NCBI RefSeq assembly: GCF_030445035.2
Contig: NC_080678.1
Coordinates: 118,425,947 to 118,489,946, forward strand
Reading direction: 5' to 3'
Source: Dasypus novemcinctus
Lineage: Eukaryota > Chordata > Mammalia > Cingulata > Dasypodidae
Length of the DNA stretch: 64,000 bases
Shown: positions 1-12,297 of the stretch, piece by piece
Numbering within the stretch: the stretch's first letter is position 1
How the letters are laid out: each line of letters opens with the position of its first letter
Notes under the pieces: model-generated
Seen by the model: only the letters and a program-made list of their open reading frames with translations
What the model was told of the DNA's origin: nothing
Database searches by the model: none
Position numbers and translations under genes: made by a program

Positions 1-1336
1 TGCAGCTGCCTCCCGCGGGCCCGGGCCCAGGGTGGCCGGATCAGCTGTGGTGAGGTCCCCGCTGCCCACGCGGCCTCAGGCCCGAGAGGAGTGGCCGAGG
101 GGAGGCGCGCGGGCCCCGCAAGCTCCTGGCGGAAACTTGCCCCGCCCACACGCCCCCCACCTGGGCTGCCCTGGTGGGAGCCCCTGGCCACGGCCCTGAA
201 GGCAGCGCCTCCTCCAGGCAGCTGGGGCAGCGGGGCGAGGCCCGCGGTGGCCTGCCGGGTGACACGCGGGGAGCTGAAGGCTAGCGTTGCCTCGCGTCCC
301 TGCTCCTCCCGCCCGCCCTGCCCCCTGTCGGGGCGTTTCCAGTCCTCTCTGCTCAGAGCTGCGCCAGCTCAGGATCGGAGAAGGAGGTTTTCAAGGAAAG
401 GGTTCCTCTAGGGATTTCGCATCTTGCTCCCTGGTCTTTAGGCCTCCCAGCCTGCATCCTAAAAACTGAGAATCACCCATCACCTCCCCTCCTGGAGAAG
501 CAGCCTGCAGGGGGCCTGCTGCCCCCGGGGGCGCCATCATTTCCAAGGCCAGGGAGGTCCCGGGCGCCCTGGGAAGGGCCTTGCTGACGCCTCACCCCTA
601 AGCCGGGTCTCCTGCGCCCGGGGGAGCAGGGTGCTCTGCGCGACCTCAGAAGCCCCCGGTGCAGCCGGACCTGCTGAAGGCTGGGGCAGAACAGAGTTGG
701 GGTCCACGCTCCCCCCCAGCAGTCCACAGCCGCCTCCCCCTAAAGGCCTCATTTCCGACCTCCCCCAGCCTGCCATCTGCGGTGCAGGGAGCCGCTGCCC
801 CATCTCCCAGGACACGGCTCAGGGGCCAAGGGCCCACCCCCAAGCAGGGGGCTCCTCGCACCTTCACCAACCTGCCGGACAGTTGTCTGGGTGTCAGAAC
901 CCTGGCCGGAAGGTTCTGGAATTGGCAGGTAGTCGAAATCTGGAATCCTGGCCTCGTGGTGTTTTATTTCTCTCCCACATAAAGATGGAAAGAAAGCCAG
1001 TTCATGGTTAAAACGGATCACTAAAATTCATCTGAAATCAAAATGTCTTATTCTAGCCTCATTGGCTCATTGTGGCAACTTTCAACATCTTAATTTAGCA
1101 GCTAATGCTGGAAGATAACTTATTGAGATGTGATTTCATTTTTCCAGGTATGTGTTTTCCCTCCTCTGTTCTGTGAAGTGAGCCACGCCCTCAGTTCTGC
1201 TCAGTACATGCCTGCAGACAGCTTTGCAGAGACCACCACCACCAAGGCCTCGACCCTCTGGGAGGTGGAGGGGCAGGACAGAGGGCTCTGGGGACAGGGA
1301 CAAAGATGAGGAATCCCAGGAGCTGCCTGCAGGTAG
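1..1336. other. Intergenic, CpG-rich left edge, no gene recognised
   Basis: The first ~310 bases are GC-rich with many CpG dinucleotides and could be the edge of a CpG island; GC content falls after ~900. Open frames here look like products of high GC content: I recognise no domain, no splice pattern and no repeat family. In human the next gene on this side of DLG5 is KCNMA1, far away; nothing here resembles it. Confidence 0.4.
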
Positions 1337-1341
1337 GAGAG

Positions 1342-1906
1342 TGTATTAGTCAGCCCAAGAGGTGCTGCTGCAAAATACCAGAAATGGGTTGGTTTTTATA
1401 AAGGGTATTTATTTGGGGTAGGAGCTTGCAGATACCAGGCCATAAAGCATAAGTTACTTCCCTCACCAAAGTCTATTTCCACGTGTGGGAGCAAGATGGC
1501 TGCCGACGTCTGTGAGGGCTCAGGCTTCCTGGGTTCCTCTGGGCTCAGCTCCTCTGTTTCCTCCACAAGGTCAGCTGTAGACCATGAGGCTCTCTAGACT
1601 TTGCCTCTCTCCACAAGGTCAGCTGTAGACTCTCAGGAAAATAGCTCAGTCTCTCTCCCTGGGGCTCCAGCTTCAGCATCAAACTCCAACATCAAAACTC
1701 CAATATTAAAAGGCCCCCCAACTCTGTCCTTTGCCACACCTTTTATCTGTGAGTCTCCACCCACCAAGGTTGTGGGGATGCAACACCCTAAAGACATGGC
1801 AAAATTAAAGCCCTAATCATAACCCAATCATGCCCAAGTACAGATCAGACTGCAAACGTAATCCAATATCTATTTTCAGAATTCATAACCATATCAAAGT
1901 GCTACA
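1342..1906 (-). mobile_element. MaLR-type solo LTR
   Basis: A 565-base element starting TGTAGCACTTTGATATGGTT and ending CTAATACA on the minus strand, flanked by a perfect 5-base duplication (GAGAG at 1337-1341 and 1907-1911), as made by ERVL/MaLR integrases. The opening resembles other mammalian MaLR LTRs, and the copy at 50947 belongs to the same family. No internal retroviral sequence is attached. A 20-base segment is repeated inside it (about 1562-1581 and 1611-1630). Confidence 0.8.
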
Positions 1907-1911
1907 GAGAG

Positions 1912-4527
1912 GATGGGGTGGGGGCTGCCTGAGGGTAGCAGAGGATAGGGAGTCCATCCGAGGCTCAGAGTTAGGTTAAATCCTTGGGGTGGGGCTGCTG
2001 GAGAACTTTCCAGGCACCAGAGGGACAGGGAAAAATTCAGTGATGATATGGTTCCACTGGAACCATAGGATTGGGATTCAGAGTGATTCAATTGGATAGA
2101 AGGGATTTACGGGATGTGAGCAGCATATCCCAGAATTGGATTACAATTCACGCCTGCTGATGCAAGGCTTTGTGACAGTCTCACCTGCCGTCCCTTAGCT
2201 GGGTGTGAAGGTGGCAAGGGCCCTCCAGTGCCGACAGGAGGGCAGGAGCCCCGGGCCCAGCGCCTGGTCCACAGCCACGGGGTGTGGGCATCGGTCACCC
2301 ACAGTCTCCACAGCACCACGGGGCTGTCGCTGGCTGAGCAGCGTGGCCTGATTGTCCTCACGTGACGGTCACGGGGAGCAAACCCAGGCTTTGGCTGAGG
2401 GACGGGAGGGGGAGCAGGTGCCGTGGAAGGTGGAGGGTGTGGGTTCCAGGCGTGAAGCAGGCACTCCGGAGGGTGTCGTGGGGGGACGTGGGCTGGGAGG
2501 AGAGCATGGGGGAGCTGGTTGGGAAAGGGGTGACTGCGGGGACAGGGGAACAGGAAAGCCGAGAACCCGAGGGCTTGGGCGATGACAGGACCAGCTGGCC
2601 TGCGCGGCTTCCAGGACTCAGCTCCGCACATCGCCTGTGGTCCTGCACATCCCCGGAACTAGAGTGGCTGCAGGGGGCTTGGGAGCGGGGGCTGGGGCCT
2701 GGGGCTGCTTCCCATGGCCTGTGCAGCGAGCTCATGTGTGAGGAGCCTCACGAGGGAGCCTGGGGGTTCAGCAAAGAATGTGGAGTCAGGCCCTGGGTCC
2801 CCAGGCAGACATGGATGCCCTGGCCTGACCTTGGGCATGGGGACATGCAGAGGGGCTGGGCCCACCTGGGGGCTCAGGGCCGGGCTTGCTGATCCCAGCA
2901 GGGGCTGAGTTTTGGCAAAGGGGCGCCATAAGCCTGGCGCCTGCCTGCAGAAAGGGGAAAATCAGCCTAACCATGGAAACGTGGTGAAACGTGTGACACG
3001 ACGGGCAGGAAACCAGCTCCAGGTGAGACAGAAGTCTTAGTCCTGTGTGTCCCGTGACTGCAAACACTGCGGTTTTGAGATCAGCTCTTTAAAAGGGCAA
3101 GGGATGACTGTAAGCCACGAGCGCCATCTCCTGGAGCCAACTGCACATCACAGGGGACTCCCCAACCCCCAGCCCCCACCTGGGCACCTGGTGCTGAGGC
3201 AGGAAGGCGCTGGGGGGTGACCCTCAGCCCCAGGCCTTCTGGCCCTGCACCCTGGCTCAGGCTTCCCAGCCAATCTCTGAGACAGCCCCCACCCAGGGCA
3301 GGGACCCCACCCCCAGCCTCCTACCTCTTGTTGGTTTCCGGGTGCCCAGGGAACACCTCCCAGGGCCTGTGCTACAGGAGCCAGAATCGGCTTCCCATGG
3401 AGGCCCCACCTGGTGGGGTGGTGAGGTGGGGGCAGCAGGGAAGGTGGGGTGGGTTCTCAGACACAAGGAATCCTGTCCCTCGGGCTTGAGGGCCCCAGGT
3501 CTCCTTTGGGCTCAGGAGCTGCCCCGCTGGTCATTCTTCCACAGGATGTCACTGGGGCCCTGCCCCATGGAGTCCCACCCACTCCCCTGCTCCCATGTGT
3601 CAGAGCCACCTGAGCTGAGCATCAGGGTCCTGGTCCAGCCCCACCCCCGGGCCCCTCATCTGGGAATTGCTGGGAGCTGTGCAGAGCCTCGTCCACCCTC
3701 AGGGCCACCAGGCTCCACTCCACCCTCCTGGTGGTGGCTGCACAACGTGCCTGGGGCCACAGGGTCAAGCAGCAGCCGTGGCCTTATGGTTGCCAAAGCT
3801 CGGGGGTCTTTTCAGAGGACACCTTTACCCCAGTATCTCCCACTTCCTGAGGGGCTCCTGAGGTGTCGGCTGAGCGCTGACCCCCACATCCTGCACGTGA
3901 GGGACAAACCCCGCCCTCCCCTCCCAGGCAGCACAGCCTTGTGGAGGCTGGGCAGCAGGGGGGGACTGCAGGGGGGCAGGTGCTGGGCAGGGAGCAGAGA
4001 GGATCTTAGCGTGACCCCAGGGCTCAGCTTGCCATGAGGAGGAGCAGCTGTGGGAAGAGGAGCAGGAGGGGGCAGGGCGTCCTGAGAGGACAGAGGCAGA
4101 GGCTCCCCTCAACATGTGGAGATAACTCCGGGGGTGCCTGACAGTCCCCAGCACCCCCTCCTAGCTGCCCCTCCCCCTGTCTGGGCCCTGACAGCAGCTC
4201 TGTTGGAGTCACGTGACCAGTGGGTGGCCAGGAGGGACCCTGACGAGTAGGGGCACCAGGCAGCTGTCTGGGAGCCCCTCAGTCCTCCGTGCAGGGACTG
4301 TGGGCAGGGGGAGGGGGGTGCGGGCAGCACCCAGAGGGCAGGAGCCTGCAGGAGGAAACGCTGCTGGTTCCCAAGGCTTTCCAGCTTCTGGGGCCCAGGG
4401 CCTGGCTGCACTCTGCAGCCCGGCCCTCAGCCCCCAGGCAGGTGCTGGCAGCTGGAAGTCTTGTTTTGGGGTTTGGTTACACAGTGGGGTGCTGAGGGGA
4501 CATGGGGGGCAAACCTATAGCATCTGC
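1912..4527. other. Intergenic, GC-rich, no gene recognised
   Basis: Long open frames on both strands reflect high GC content; none shows a recognisable domain, splice structure or codon pattern. No repeat family was recognised with confidence. Confidence 0.35.
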
Positions 4528-4830
4528 CACATCTTTATTGAGTGTCTACTGTGTGACAAAGCATCATCACGGTATAGTGCCCAACCCAGAAGACTAGAAC
4601 CTAGTAAATTAGAGGCAGCGGGACACCCAGTGAAGCAGGAAGGGGACAGTTTAGTTACAGCGGGTTAGAGCAGGCTTCTGGAGGAAATGACATCTGAATC
4701 TGAATGTTGAAAAGACCCAAAATCCAGACATCTTGGGGAGCAGCATTTTAGGTGCAGGACAACCAGCGAGGAAGGCCTGAGAGGACGGAGGCAATTGTGA
4801 AGATGAAAGGAGCTGATACCTTAGAGGACT
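4528..4830 (+). repeat. Ancient LINE-2-like remnant
   Basis: Begins with TTTATTGAGTGTCTACTGTG (the widespread 'tattgagcacctactatgtg' motif) and continues through 'ttctggaggaaatgacatctgaatctgaa' spread across 4676-4704, both hallmarks of an old mammalian LINE-2-type repeat. Boundaries are approximate. Confidence 0.5.
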
Positions 4831-4964
4831 CTCGGCTTTCCATACTTTTGATCCTAGTTCTGCCCCAGTCCCCCAGAGCCATAAATCCAAAGTCAGTCCT
4901 TGAGAGGCATCTGGAAGGGTCTGGGCTCCCCCATCCAATTACCCCCACTCCTCAGAAGCCCTTT

Positions 4965-5060
4965 CACCTTAGACAAGGCCTGCAGCTCCGAGCCTTACTT
5001 TCCTCCTCTGCAAAATGGCAGGGACAACTGTGTCTACCTTGTAGGATTGGGAAGCAGGTT
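4965..5060 (+). repeat. MIR SINE remnant
   Basis: Carries the MIR core pattern: a run like 'cctcctctgcaaaatgg' followed by 'accttgtaggattg'. Diverged; limits approximate. Confidence 0.5.
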
Positions 5061-5139
5061 GGGAGGCTCCCTTTCTCCCAGGCAGAGAAGGGGTCCCAGT
5101 GCATGTTACTCTTGTACCCAGGTTGTTGAATTTGTTATT

Positions 5140-5690
5140 GGCTCTATTACTTTTTTTGTGAATTCTTTGGGATTGTCTATACAAAGGATCCTGTCATCTT
5201 GAACAGAGTTTTACTTCTTCCTTTTCTATTTGGATGACTTTTATTTCTTATTCTTGTCTAATTGCTCTGGCTAGAACTTCCAGTACAATGTTGAAGAACA
5301 GTAATGAATGCAGAAACCATTATCTTATTCCTGATCTCAGAGGGAAAGCTTTCTGTCTTTCATCATTGAGTAAGATATTAGCTATGGCATTTTCATAAAT
5401 GCCCTTTAGAATGCCAAGGAAGTTCCCCTCTCTTATTTTTTTCTGAATGTCTTCATCACAAACATGTGTTGGATATTTTCAAATGTCTTTACTGTGTCAA
5501 TTGAGATGACTGTGTATGTGTTTCTCTTTCATTCTATTAATGTGGTGAATTTGTTTGATTGTCTTCTGTTGAACTAGCCTTGTATTCCTGGGATAAATCC
5601 TACTTGGTCTTGGTGCAAAATAATTTTAATATGCTATTGGATTCATTTACTAATGTTTTGTTGATGGTTTTTGCATCCACATAAGGAAAA
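5140..5690 (-). mobile_element. LINE-1 ORF2 fragment
   Basis: Antisense of the L1 reverse-transcriptase region: the plus strand contains TGTGTCAATTGAGATGACTG, TATTCCTGGGATAAATCCTA and TTTGTTGATGGTTTTTGCAT, landmark stretches of mammalian L1 ORF2 read backwards. Truncated at both ends and not coding. Confidence 0.8.
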
Positions 5691-7493
5691 TTAGCTCAGG
5701 GTGCCCCCACCTCCCACCTACTCCCCAGGCACTGAAGCCCCTCCCCGATGCTTCACGCTGCAGGCTGCAGGGACAGAGCACAGGGCGCAGGCGCTGTGAC
5801 CAAGGGCTGGCTCCCCTGAAGCTCTCACCGGGTTAACTACTCTCCCCAAAACCTGGGTCCTTCCAAGTTCAGCCCCACAGTCTCGGGGTGGGGGCAGGAA
5901 CCGGAGCCCTGATGGAAATTCAAGCTCCAGCTCCCACTCGTTAGCCCCCCGGCTCCCAGAGACAAGGCCAGACACCCCCAAATCCACCGTTGCCAGCCCT
6001 CATGCCAGACCTGGCAGGGGGTGTTGGGGTCCTGGATTGAAGGCAAAACCGCTGCTCCCAGACCCGGGCCTGAGCTCCGCTGCACCCGTGTGAGCCCCCG
6101 CCCTGCTGCCACCAGCCCTGCCTCCTGCTGAGCCCCGCGCTGCCCCTTGCAGGTGCCAGCTGTTACGAGGGGAAGCCTGCTGCCCTTTCTCTCCAGCAGC
6201 TTCCAGGTGACAGGCCTGGTGACGGGAGGGGCCCCCACACTCGCAGACCCGCCACCAAAAGTCACTGCCGAGCAGGTCCCCGCTGGCCGCGCTCAGCAGG
6301 GGCCCGCGGCGTGGCCGGGGAGAGGGCTCCTGCCCAGTTCCCGGGTGGGCACGGGGCTCAGGATTCCACCTCGGGTAGGAGGCAGCTGCCGGCCGATGAG
6401 CAGGCGCCCCTGCCACACTGGGAGGCCCTTCTCCCCCTGCGCTGAGCTGGGGCATCTGGACATCGGGCTTGACCATGTCTTTCCTCCATGCCTGAGCCAC
6501 GCGTGTCAGGTTCCCCGTCCTCTGATGCTGTGACTTGCAGGTTTCAAATGGCCGCTCAGTTTTGCGCGGTGGGGATGATGGCTAATTGCTTCTGTGTGAC
6601 GTCCGTCTCGTGTGTTCCTGTAGTCCTTCCAGAGGTACCTGGCACAGAGTAAGGGCCATATAACTGTTATTATTCCTACTGCTTCCTCAGGCCTCAGAGC
6701 TCTGCAGCCTCTCTCTTGCAACTTGTCCAGTATCTCTGATGACGTGCTGTGCTTCAGCACCTGAAGACCAGAGACGCCCCTCCCCTCCCTTCATCCTCTT
6801 GTTTGCGCTGGGGTGGAAAGGTGGCGAGGGATGGGGGGCTGTGTCCTCTGGCCTCGAGAGGCTCAGGCTGGCCCTACAAACCCCGCAGGCCCCCTGGAAG
6901 TCGGGGAGGTGGGGAGACAACTTCTAAACAGATGCAGAAGCCCCTCGAGGGGCTCTGAGTCCTTGGGCCAACTCCCTTGGTCTCTGTAAGTCTCATTTTC
7001 TTTATCCCTACCTCGGAAGGCTGGAAGCACATGATCTCCCATTTTCGTTCCTTTAAGCTCTCACATTTTAGGATCTGCCTTATGCTGAAAGGTCTCTGAG
7101 TAACCTGTGGATTTTAGAATCCACAGAACCTAAATTCAGGGACTGTGGAAGATACCCGATAGATATGGGTTACTGTGGGAAGGCAAAATCTGAGTTAATC
7201 AAAATCAGCATCATAAAAGGGTTGGTTTTCCAGATAGCTAACCTTCACTTTTCTAAAGCACCAAAACTTGGAACTCATTACAAAGGAAAACAGCTTGAAT
7301 GTTTTTAGCATCTACTCTCTCCCATCCAATGCCCCCTTAAGGGAAATTTTCAGAAAAACCAAGTTACAAACTGAATTTTAAAAAGCTGTAAGTGGAGAGA
7401 GAATACTGAGGTGCGTATGGAAGGGGCTTGTGCGGGGCTGCTTGACACAAACCCTGGGTACCCTGGTATGCTCACTTCATGATTTATTGGTTG
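5691..7493. other. Intergenic, short MIR-like traces only
   Basis: Mostly unique sequence. Around 6600-6680 (CCTGGCACAGAGTAAGGGCC) and 6945-7025 there are MIR-like pieces, too diverged to delimit. No gene recognised. Confidence 0.35.
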
Positions 7494-7505
7494 TACAGTT
7501 GTATT

Positions 7506-7685
7506 CCCTCCACCCCCATGGTTCCTTCATCTGTCTGCTCGTTGTGCCTGCTTTTGTCTGTTCTTTTTTTTTTTTTGTCCCTGCTCATTGTGCTCACTTA
7601 TCTTCTTTAGGAGACACTGGGAACTGAACCTGGGACCTCCCATGTGGGAGGCAGGTGCCCAACTGCTTGAGCCACATCCACTCCT
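7506..7685 (-). mobile_element. Armadillo DAS-related tRNA-derived SINE
   Basis: On the minus strand: a head 'GATGTGGCTCAAGCAGTTGG', a B-box-like GGTTCAGTTCC and an A-rich tail. Flanked by a perfect 12-base duplication TACAGTTGTATT (7494-7505 and 7686-7697). It belongs to the same family as the elements at 44463 and 53398. Confidence 0.85.
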
Positions 7686-7697
7686 TACAGTTGTATT

Positions 7698-10600
7698 TCT
7701 GTACATTACTATGCATATAATTCTTCCCAGTAATAAAATACTCAAAAGAGCAGCAAATAGGTTACTTGGGCAGTTTTAATAGCCATTGTTTGGTATAAAA
7801 TACTTGGTGTGTGCAAAGTAGCACTGCTTGAAAGCCACTAACCTGCCCCCACCCTCGTTTAGCCAGTATGTCGTGGTGGACAGGCCTTCTTCAAGAGCAC
7901 AGATGGACAGCCCCCAGCTCCTGCCCTGGTTGTGTCCAGGCAATGACTGGGCATGCAGAGGTGGCAGCACCGGCCGCTTCCTGCCGGACACCAGACTCTT
8001 CTAAAGAGCTATTTGTGTTCGGGGCCTCCCCATTGGCCTGGTTGCCATTTTCTCAGAACTGCGCTGCAATCGAGGCTCTTCCTAGTCTGTCCGTCCTTCC
8101 CTCTCTCTCCCTTTGCAGGAACCTGATGTGGCTCCAGTGTCATGCCTTCCTGGCTGTCTCTACCATTCACAGGCCGTGCTCCCAATAAACCTCTCATATG
8201 TCTAATCCCATCTTGGCATCTGCTTCTCAGAGGACCTGACTGAACTCCTTTGTGAATGTCAAGGTTTTTTCCCTATGCATATTTTTTTAAATTGAGACCA
8301 TCCTGGTGTGTATTTTCATATAACATTTTGAGCATTTTCCATACTATTAAACATTCTTCAATATAGGCTTATAAAACTGGCTTAATATATGCTATGAATG
8401 CACCATTATTTATTCTTCCTATTTGGGACATTTAGATTTGTGGTGTACACATGTTGTGCTTGAAGCTGCCCAGCATGCTCTGAACACGTTCCTCCATTTG
8501 GGAAGTTTCCCACATTAACAGGCCTTGCCTCCCTACCTAGCAGCCCAAATTTGCTTTCCCAGACTCCCTTGCAGCTAGAGTGCAGAAACACGACTCTGCC
8601 AGACATGCCTGCAGGGAACCTGAGTAAGAAAGAGAGCAGTGAGCTGGGAGTGGGGTGGGGGTGGCTTTTGTTGATGGTGGCAAACAGAGATGCGTGGCTT
8701 TCCAGGACAGCAGTCCCTGTTTGTTCTTCATCCTTCAAAGTCACCATATTATTGGTTGTCAGAAAGTAGCAGCCCCCTTTATAAAAAAAGAAAGTAAAAT
8801 TTGAGGAGATAATTAAGGGTTCAAAATGACCCAACCATTGTGAGTGAATCCAAACCAGTACTGAAGTCCTCTGACTCCTGACCAAGTGTCCTAAAATTAT
8901 ACACAAGGTGACTGATTAGTCTCTGGGAGGCTAAGAAGGCCAAAAAGGGGACACTAGAGGAGGCATCGGGTTTATGAGAATGGTTTGGCAACATGGTATT
9001 AAAAAAAAAGATCCCAGGGTTCTAGAGGCAACACGATGCAGGCTTCAGACCTGTCTCTTCTCTTGGCTGTCTTTGGTCGAGGCACCGGCTCAGTTCCCTT
9101 TACCACCTCTCCATGGTTCCTTTGAGAATAAAATTAGATTATGCTTCTCGTAGCAGAAAAGCTAAAAACCAACCAACCAACAAAAGCTAAGTCATTAATA
9201 TAGAACTGACTAAACGACAAATTCATCCAAACAAGAACCGTGCACAGTTGTTTAAAAGAAAGAGGTAGAGCCACATGCTCTGACACAGGAAAACCTCCAT
9301 GGCTTTGGGTGGGGACGAAATTATCAAGTAGGTTAACTATGATTTTGGTAGGCAAAAATATGGGGGGAGGCGTTACACAAGTTTGTTTTTTCCCTTGCGT
9401 AGGCATAAAACTATAACAGTGATTACTTCACAATTGGAGCACAATAGACTCTTCCCTGAGCTTTACCATAAAAAAGTTCAAAGTCTAGTCTGATATTTTT
9501 TTGAAATGGAAACCTAGATCGAAAACTGACCTTTTTGCCAAGTCATATTTCCATTTTTGGCTGACCCGTTTCAAAGGAAATGGCATTAGCCAGTCCATCT
9601 CTGAAGAGTTGAGCACGCATCGCCACAAGGTATTCCCTACACAATTCCATAAGCACCCGAGCATAGCAACCCCCTCGTATAACACCTAGTGTAGTACATA
9701 GTCAACTTCCCCCTCTTGTGCCCCGAACGTTCTCTGCAACTTTTCTCTTGTATTTGGTTATTAGTCTTTCAGGACTTTTCCAGTCAGGTGCCACTGGTGA
9801 AGAGCTTGCGCCTGCACCCGCGTGCCCTCCAAGGGCCCACTGCATTCTGGGCGGGTCTCGGGAGGCAAGGAGACAGCTGCACTCGTGGCACCCTGCACAC
9901 GGGGCAACAGCTTCCTTCCGCTCGACACACTCCTTTTTTTTTATCCATACCACTGAAGAGACCAGGTCACTGGTTTGTAGAACCTGTATTTTAGATTTGC
10001 CTGATTGTTTCTTCATGGCATCTGTAGTATCCTGTTCTTCTATTTCCTTAATTTCCTGTAAACTGGCAGTTGGACTTAAAGGTCTGGTGAGGGCCAGGTG
10101 ATGGATTTTTTGCGGGAACACATTGCCTCATCTGATGCCACACCCCCCGGTGATTTCGTTATTACTGATGCGGGATGATCACAGGCAGGTGGAAAGCGCC
10201 AGACCGCTCACATTGTCAAAGATTAGGGCCTCCTTTACTTTTCATTTCAAACTCTGCTATACTGTTTGTGTTTTTGCCATGTGCCTATATTAATATTTGC
10301 CGTAAAAGGATGATTTCCTTTTTAATCAGAAGTTATTTTAATCTAGAATTTATTTTAACCTGAAATAAGTGCTCCCAAGGATGTAATTTTAAGTCGCGTT
10401 TTGAACACCTGGCTTGATAGATCAAAACAACCTTGTTTTAAAATGACAAGGTTTGGCCTTCTTCTCATTGTTCATTACATTTTGGTTGAATAAAAGAATA
10501 GTATAAACGAATACTGATCATTAAAAATTTTTTTTAACCATGGGGAGATTTCTAGTATATGAAAGTCACCTAGTATGTGGCACACAGTAGGCGTCTTACA

Positions 10601-11699
10601 AACTAGAGTCCATTCCCTTGGCAGTGCACACCCCACAAGACGGCCACTCAGGTTACATTTGGTTACGACCAGGTGTCCTAACGCCACCCCCCACACACAC
10701 ACAGCCGTGGCGTTGCTGAGCTGCCGTCAACTTGTCCCAGTCCTCGGTGGCATCGGCGCCACCATCGTCCTCCTTTTGCGGCCATCATACAGGCTTTCCC
10801 TTTGAGAAGGAACACTTGGCGTCCCTTTCTCCAAGCCTCTTCATGTCTCGAGGTCTCTCTGGCAGCTCCAGTTGCCAGCACAGCAGTGAACACAATGCTG
10901 GGGCAAAAGCCACCCCCAATATTTTGGGATTTTGTGTTATTGTGAAAAAATTAAAACACAGAACACCGAATGCTACCTCCGGGGTAGGAATTCATATTTG
11001 ACTTGGCTTTGTACACACCAAGCAGCAAGAGGAGTGAAGAAACTGATTTTAAAATGTGTAACTTTCTGGGCTGCAGGGTGGAAGAGAATCCTCTTTCACT
11101 GCTCATTTTTCCACATCTTTTTTCACTTTTGCCGCAACCCCTGCCCTTCCCCCCACCTACCCCCCCCAAACCCTTCAGGGAGGTCTGACCACGAAATCCT
11201 TCCAGAGAGAGGTGTCCTAAGCCAAGGCGCAAGCCCCTCTCAGCTTGCCTGCTGAAATCGTGAGGGCCTCGATTCACCTCGCCACCGCCCCCCCTGCCCG
11301 TGGCCGAGGGTGAAGAGAGACAGGACGGAGAAGGCCGCCCGCGTGCCTGGGCCTGGGGAACCAGCGAGGCCTGCCGTGGAGAAGCCATGACAAAGAACTC
11401 CAGAAGCCTTTCCTCCCAGCACCTCCCACAGGGGCCACGGGCTGCCCCGGGACCCCCACAAGGGGACACGCACCTCCCCGCGGTCCCCACTGTCTCTTCC
11501 TCATCTCTGCATTTTTAAGGACGAATTACCCGAAGTAAGGAACCTGGCTTCTCATCTTCGAGGGTAGGCGCAAGGACACACACCTTCTAGATTCAACTCT
11601 CAGCGTTCTGGTTTTAAACAAATGAAGAGCCCCTCAAGCAGCAGCCTGCTGGAGGGTCCTGGGCATGGCCTGCGCAGTCCAAAGATTTAATACAATCAC
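7698..11699. other. Intergenic, no gene recognised
   Basis: Mostly unrecognised A/T-richer sequence. 8110-8240 (a poly(A)-signal-like AATAAA followed by 'catctgcttctcagaggacctgac') resembles the end of an old LTR. 9990-10300 resembles an old interspersed repeat ('ttcctgtaaactggcagttgga'), family not named. A 139-residue minus-strand open frame at 9702-10121 overlaps that repeat-like stretch and shows no known domain. Confidence 0.35.
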
Positions 11700-11757
11700 G
11701 GGAAAGTTACAAAAAAATGCAATTTTCAGGGAAAGTTACAAAAAATGCAATTTTCAA
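11700..11757. repeat. Two-copy tandem duplication, ~28-base unit
   Basis: The unit GGGAAAGTTACAAAAAATGC plus AATTTTCA occurs twice head to tail, differing by one A in the A-run. It looks like a recent replication slip. Confidence 0.85.
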
Positions 11758-11894
11758 AAACGCACTGGTTTTATGAACAAGGAAATTGTTCAGAAGGCAT
11801 CAACTATGTTGGTGAAAGGAAATGGTTAATATATACTTCAAACACAAAAATGTAAAACCATGTCACTGAACTTCAAGTTAAATAAATGTAAACT

Positions 11895-12286
11895 GGGGCA
11901 GCGGACTTGGCCCAGCAGTTAGGGCGTCCGTCTACCACATGGGAGGTCCGCAGTTCAAACCCCGGGCCTCCTTGACCCGTGTGGAGCTGGCCCATGCGCA
12001 GTGCTGATGTGCAGGGGTGTCCCCCACGTAGGGGAGACCCACACGCAAGGAATGTGCCCCATAAGGAGAGCCGCCAGCACGAAAGAAAGTGCAGCCTGCC
12101 CAGGAATGGCGCCGCCCACACGGAGAGCTGACACAACAAGAAGATGCAACAAAAAGCAACACAGATTCCTGGTGCCACTGATAAGGATAGAAGTGGTCAC
12201 AGAGGCACACACGGCGAATGGACAAGGAGAACAGACAACCGGGGTGAGGGGGGGAAGGGGAGAGAAATAAATAAATCTTAAAAAAA
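11895..12286 (+). mobile_element. Armadillo DAS SINE, nearly full length
   Basis: tRNA-derived head with A box (TGGCCCAGCAGTTAGGGCGT) and B box (GGTCCGCAGTTCAAACCCCG), a family body rich in 'gcaaggaatgtgcccc'-like stretches and a tail AAATAAATAAATCTTAAAAA. Flanked by an 11-base duplication AAATGTAAACT (11884-11894 and 12287-12297). The tail joins poly(A) signals to a shortened Pol III terminator (TCTT). Confidence 0.92.
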
Positions 12287-12297
12287 AAATGTAAACT

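Noticed and set aside
2107..2892. Overlapping open frames of 125-176 residues on both strands
   Set aside because: GC-rich sequence gives long frames on both strands at once; the translations are Pro/Gly/Arg/Ser-rich and lack domains.
7430..7627. Short open frame with hydrophobic residues near 7500
   Set aside because: It runs into the SINE at 7506-7685 and is explained by the insertion.
9702..10121. 139-residue minus-strand open frame as a possible gene or processed pseudogene
   Set aside because: No recognisable domain, no splice or poly(A) context, and part of the stretch looks like an old interspersed repeat present on the other strand.
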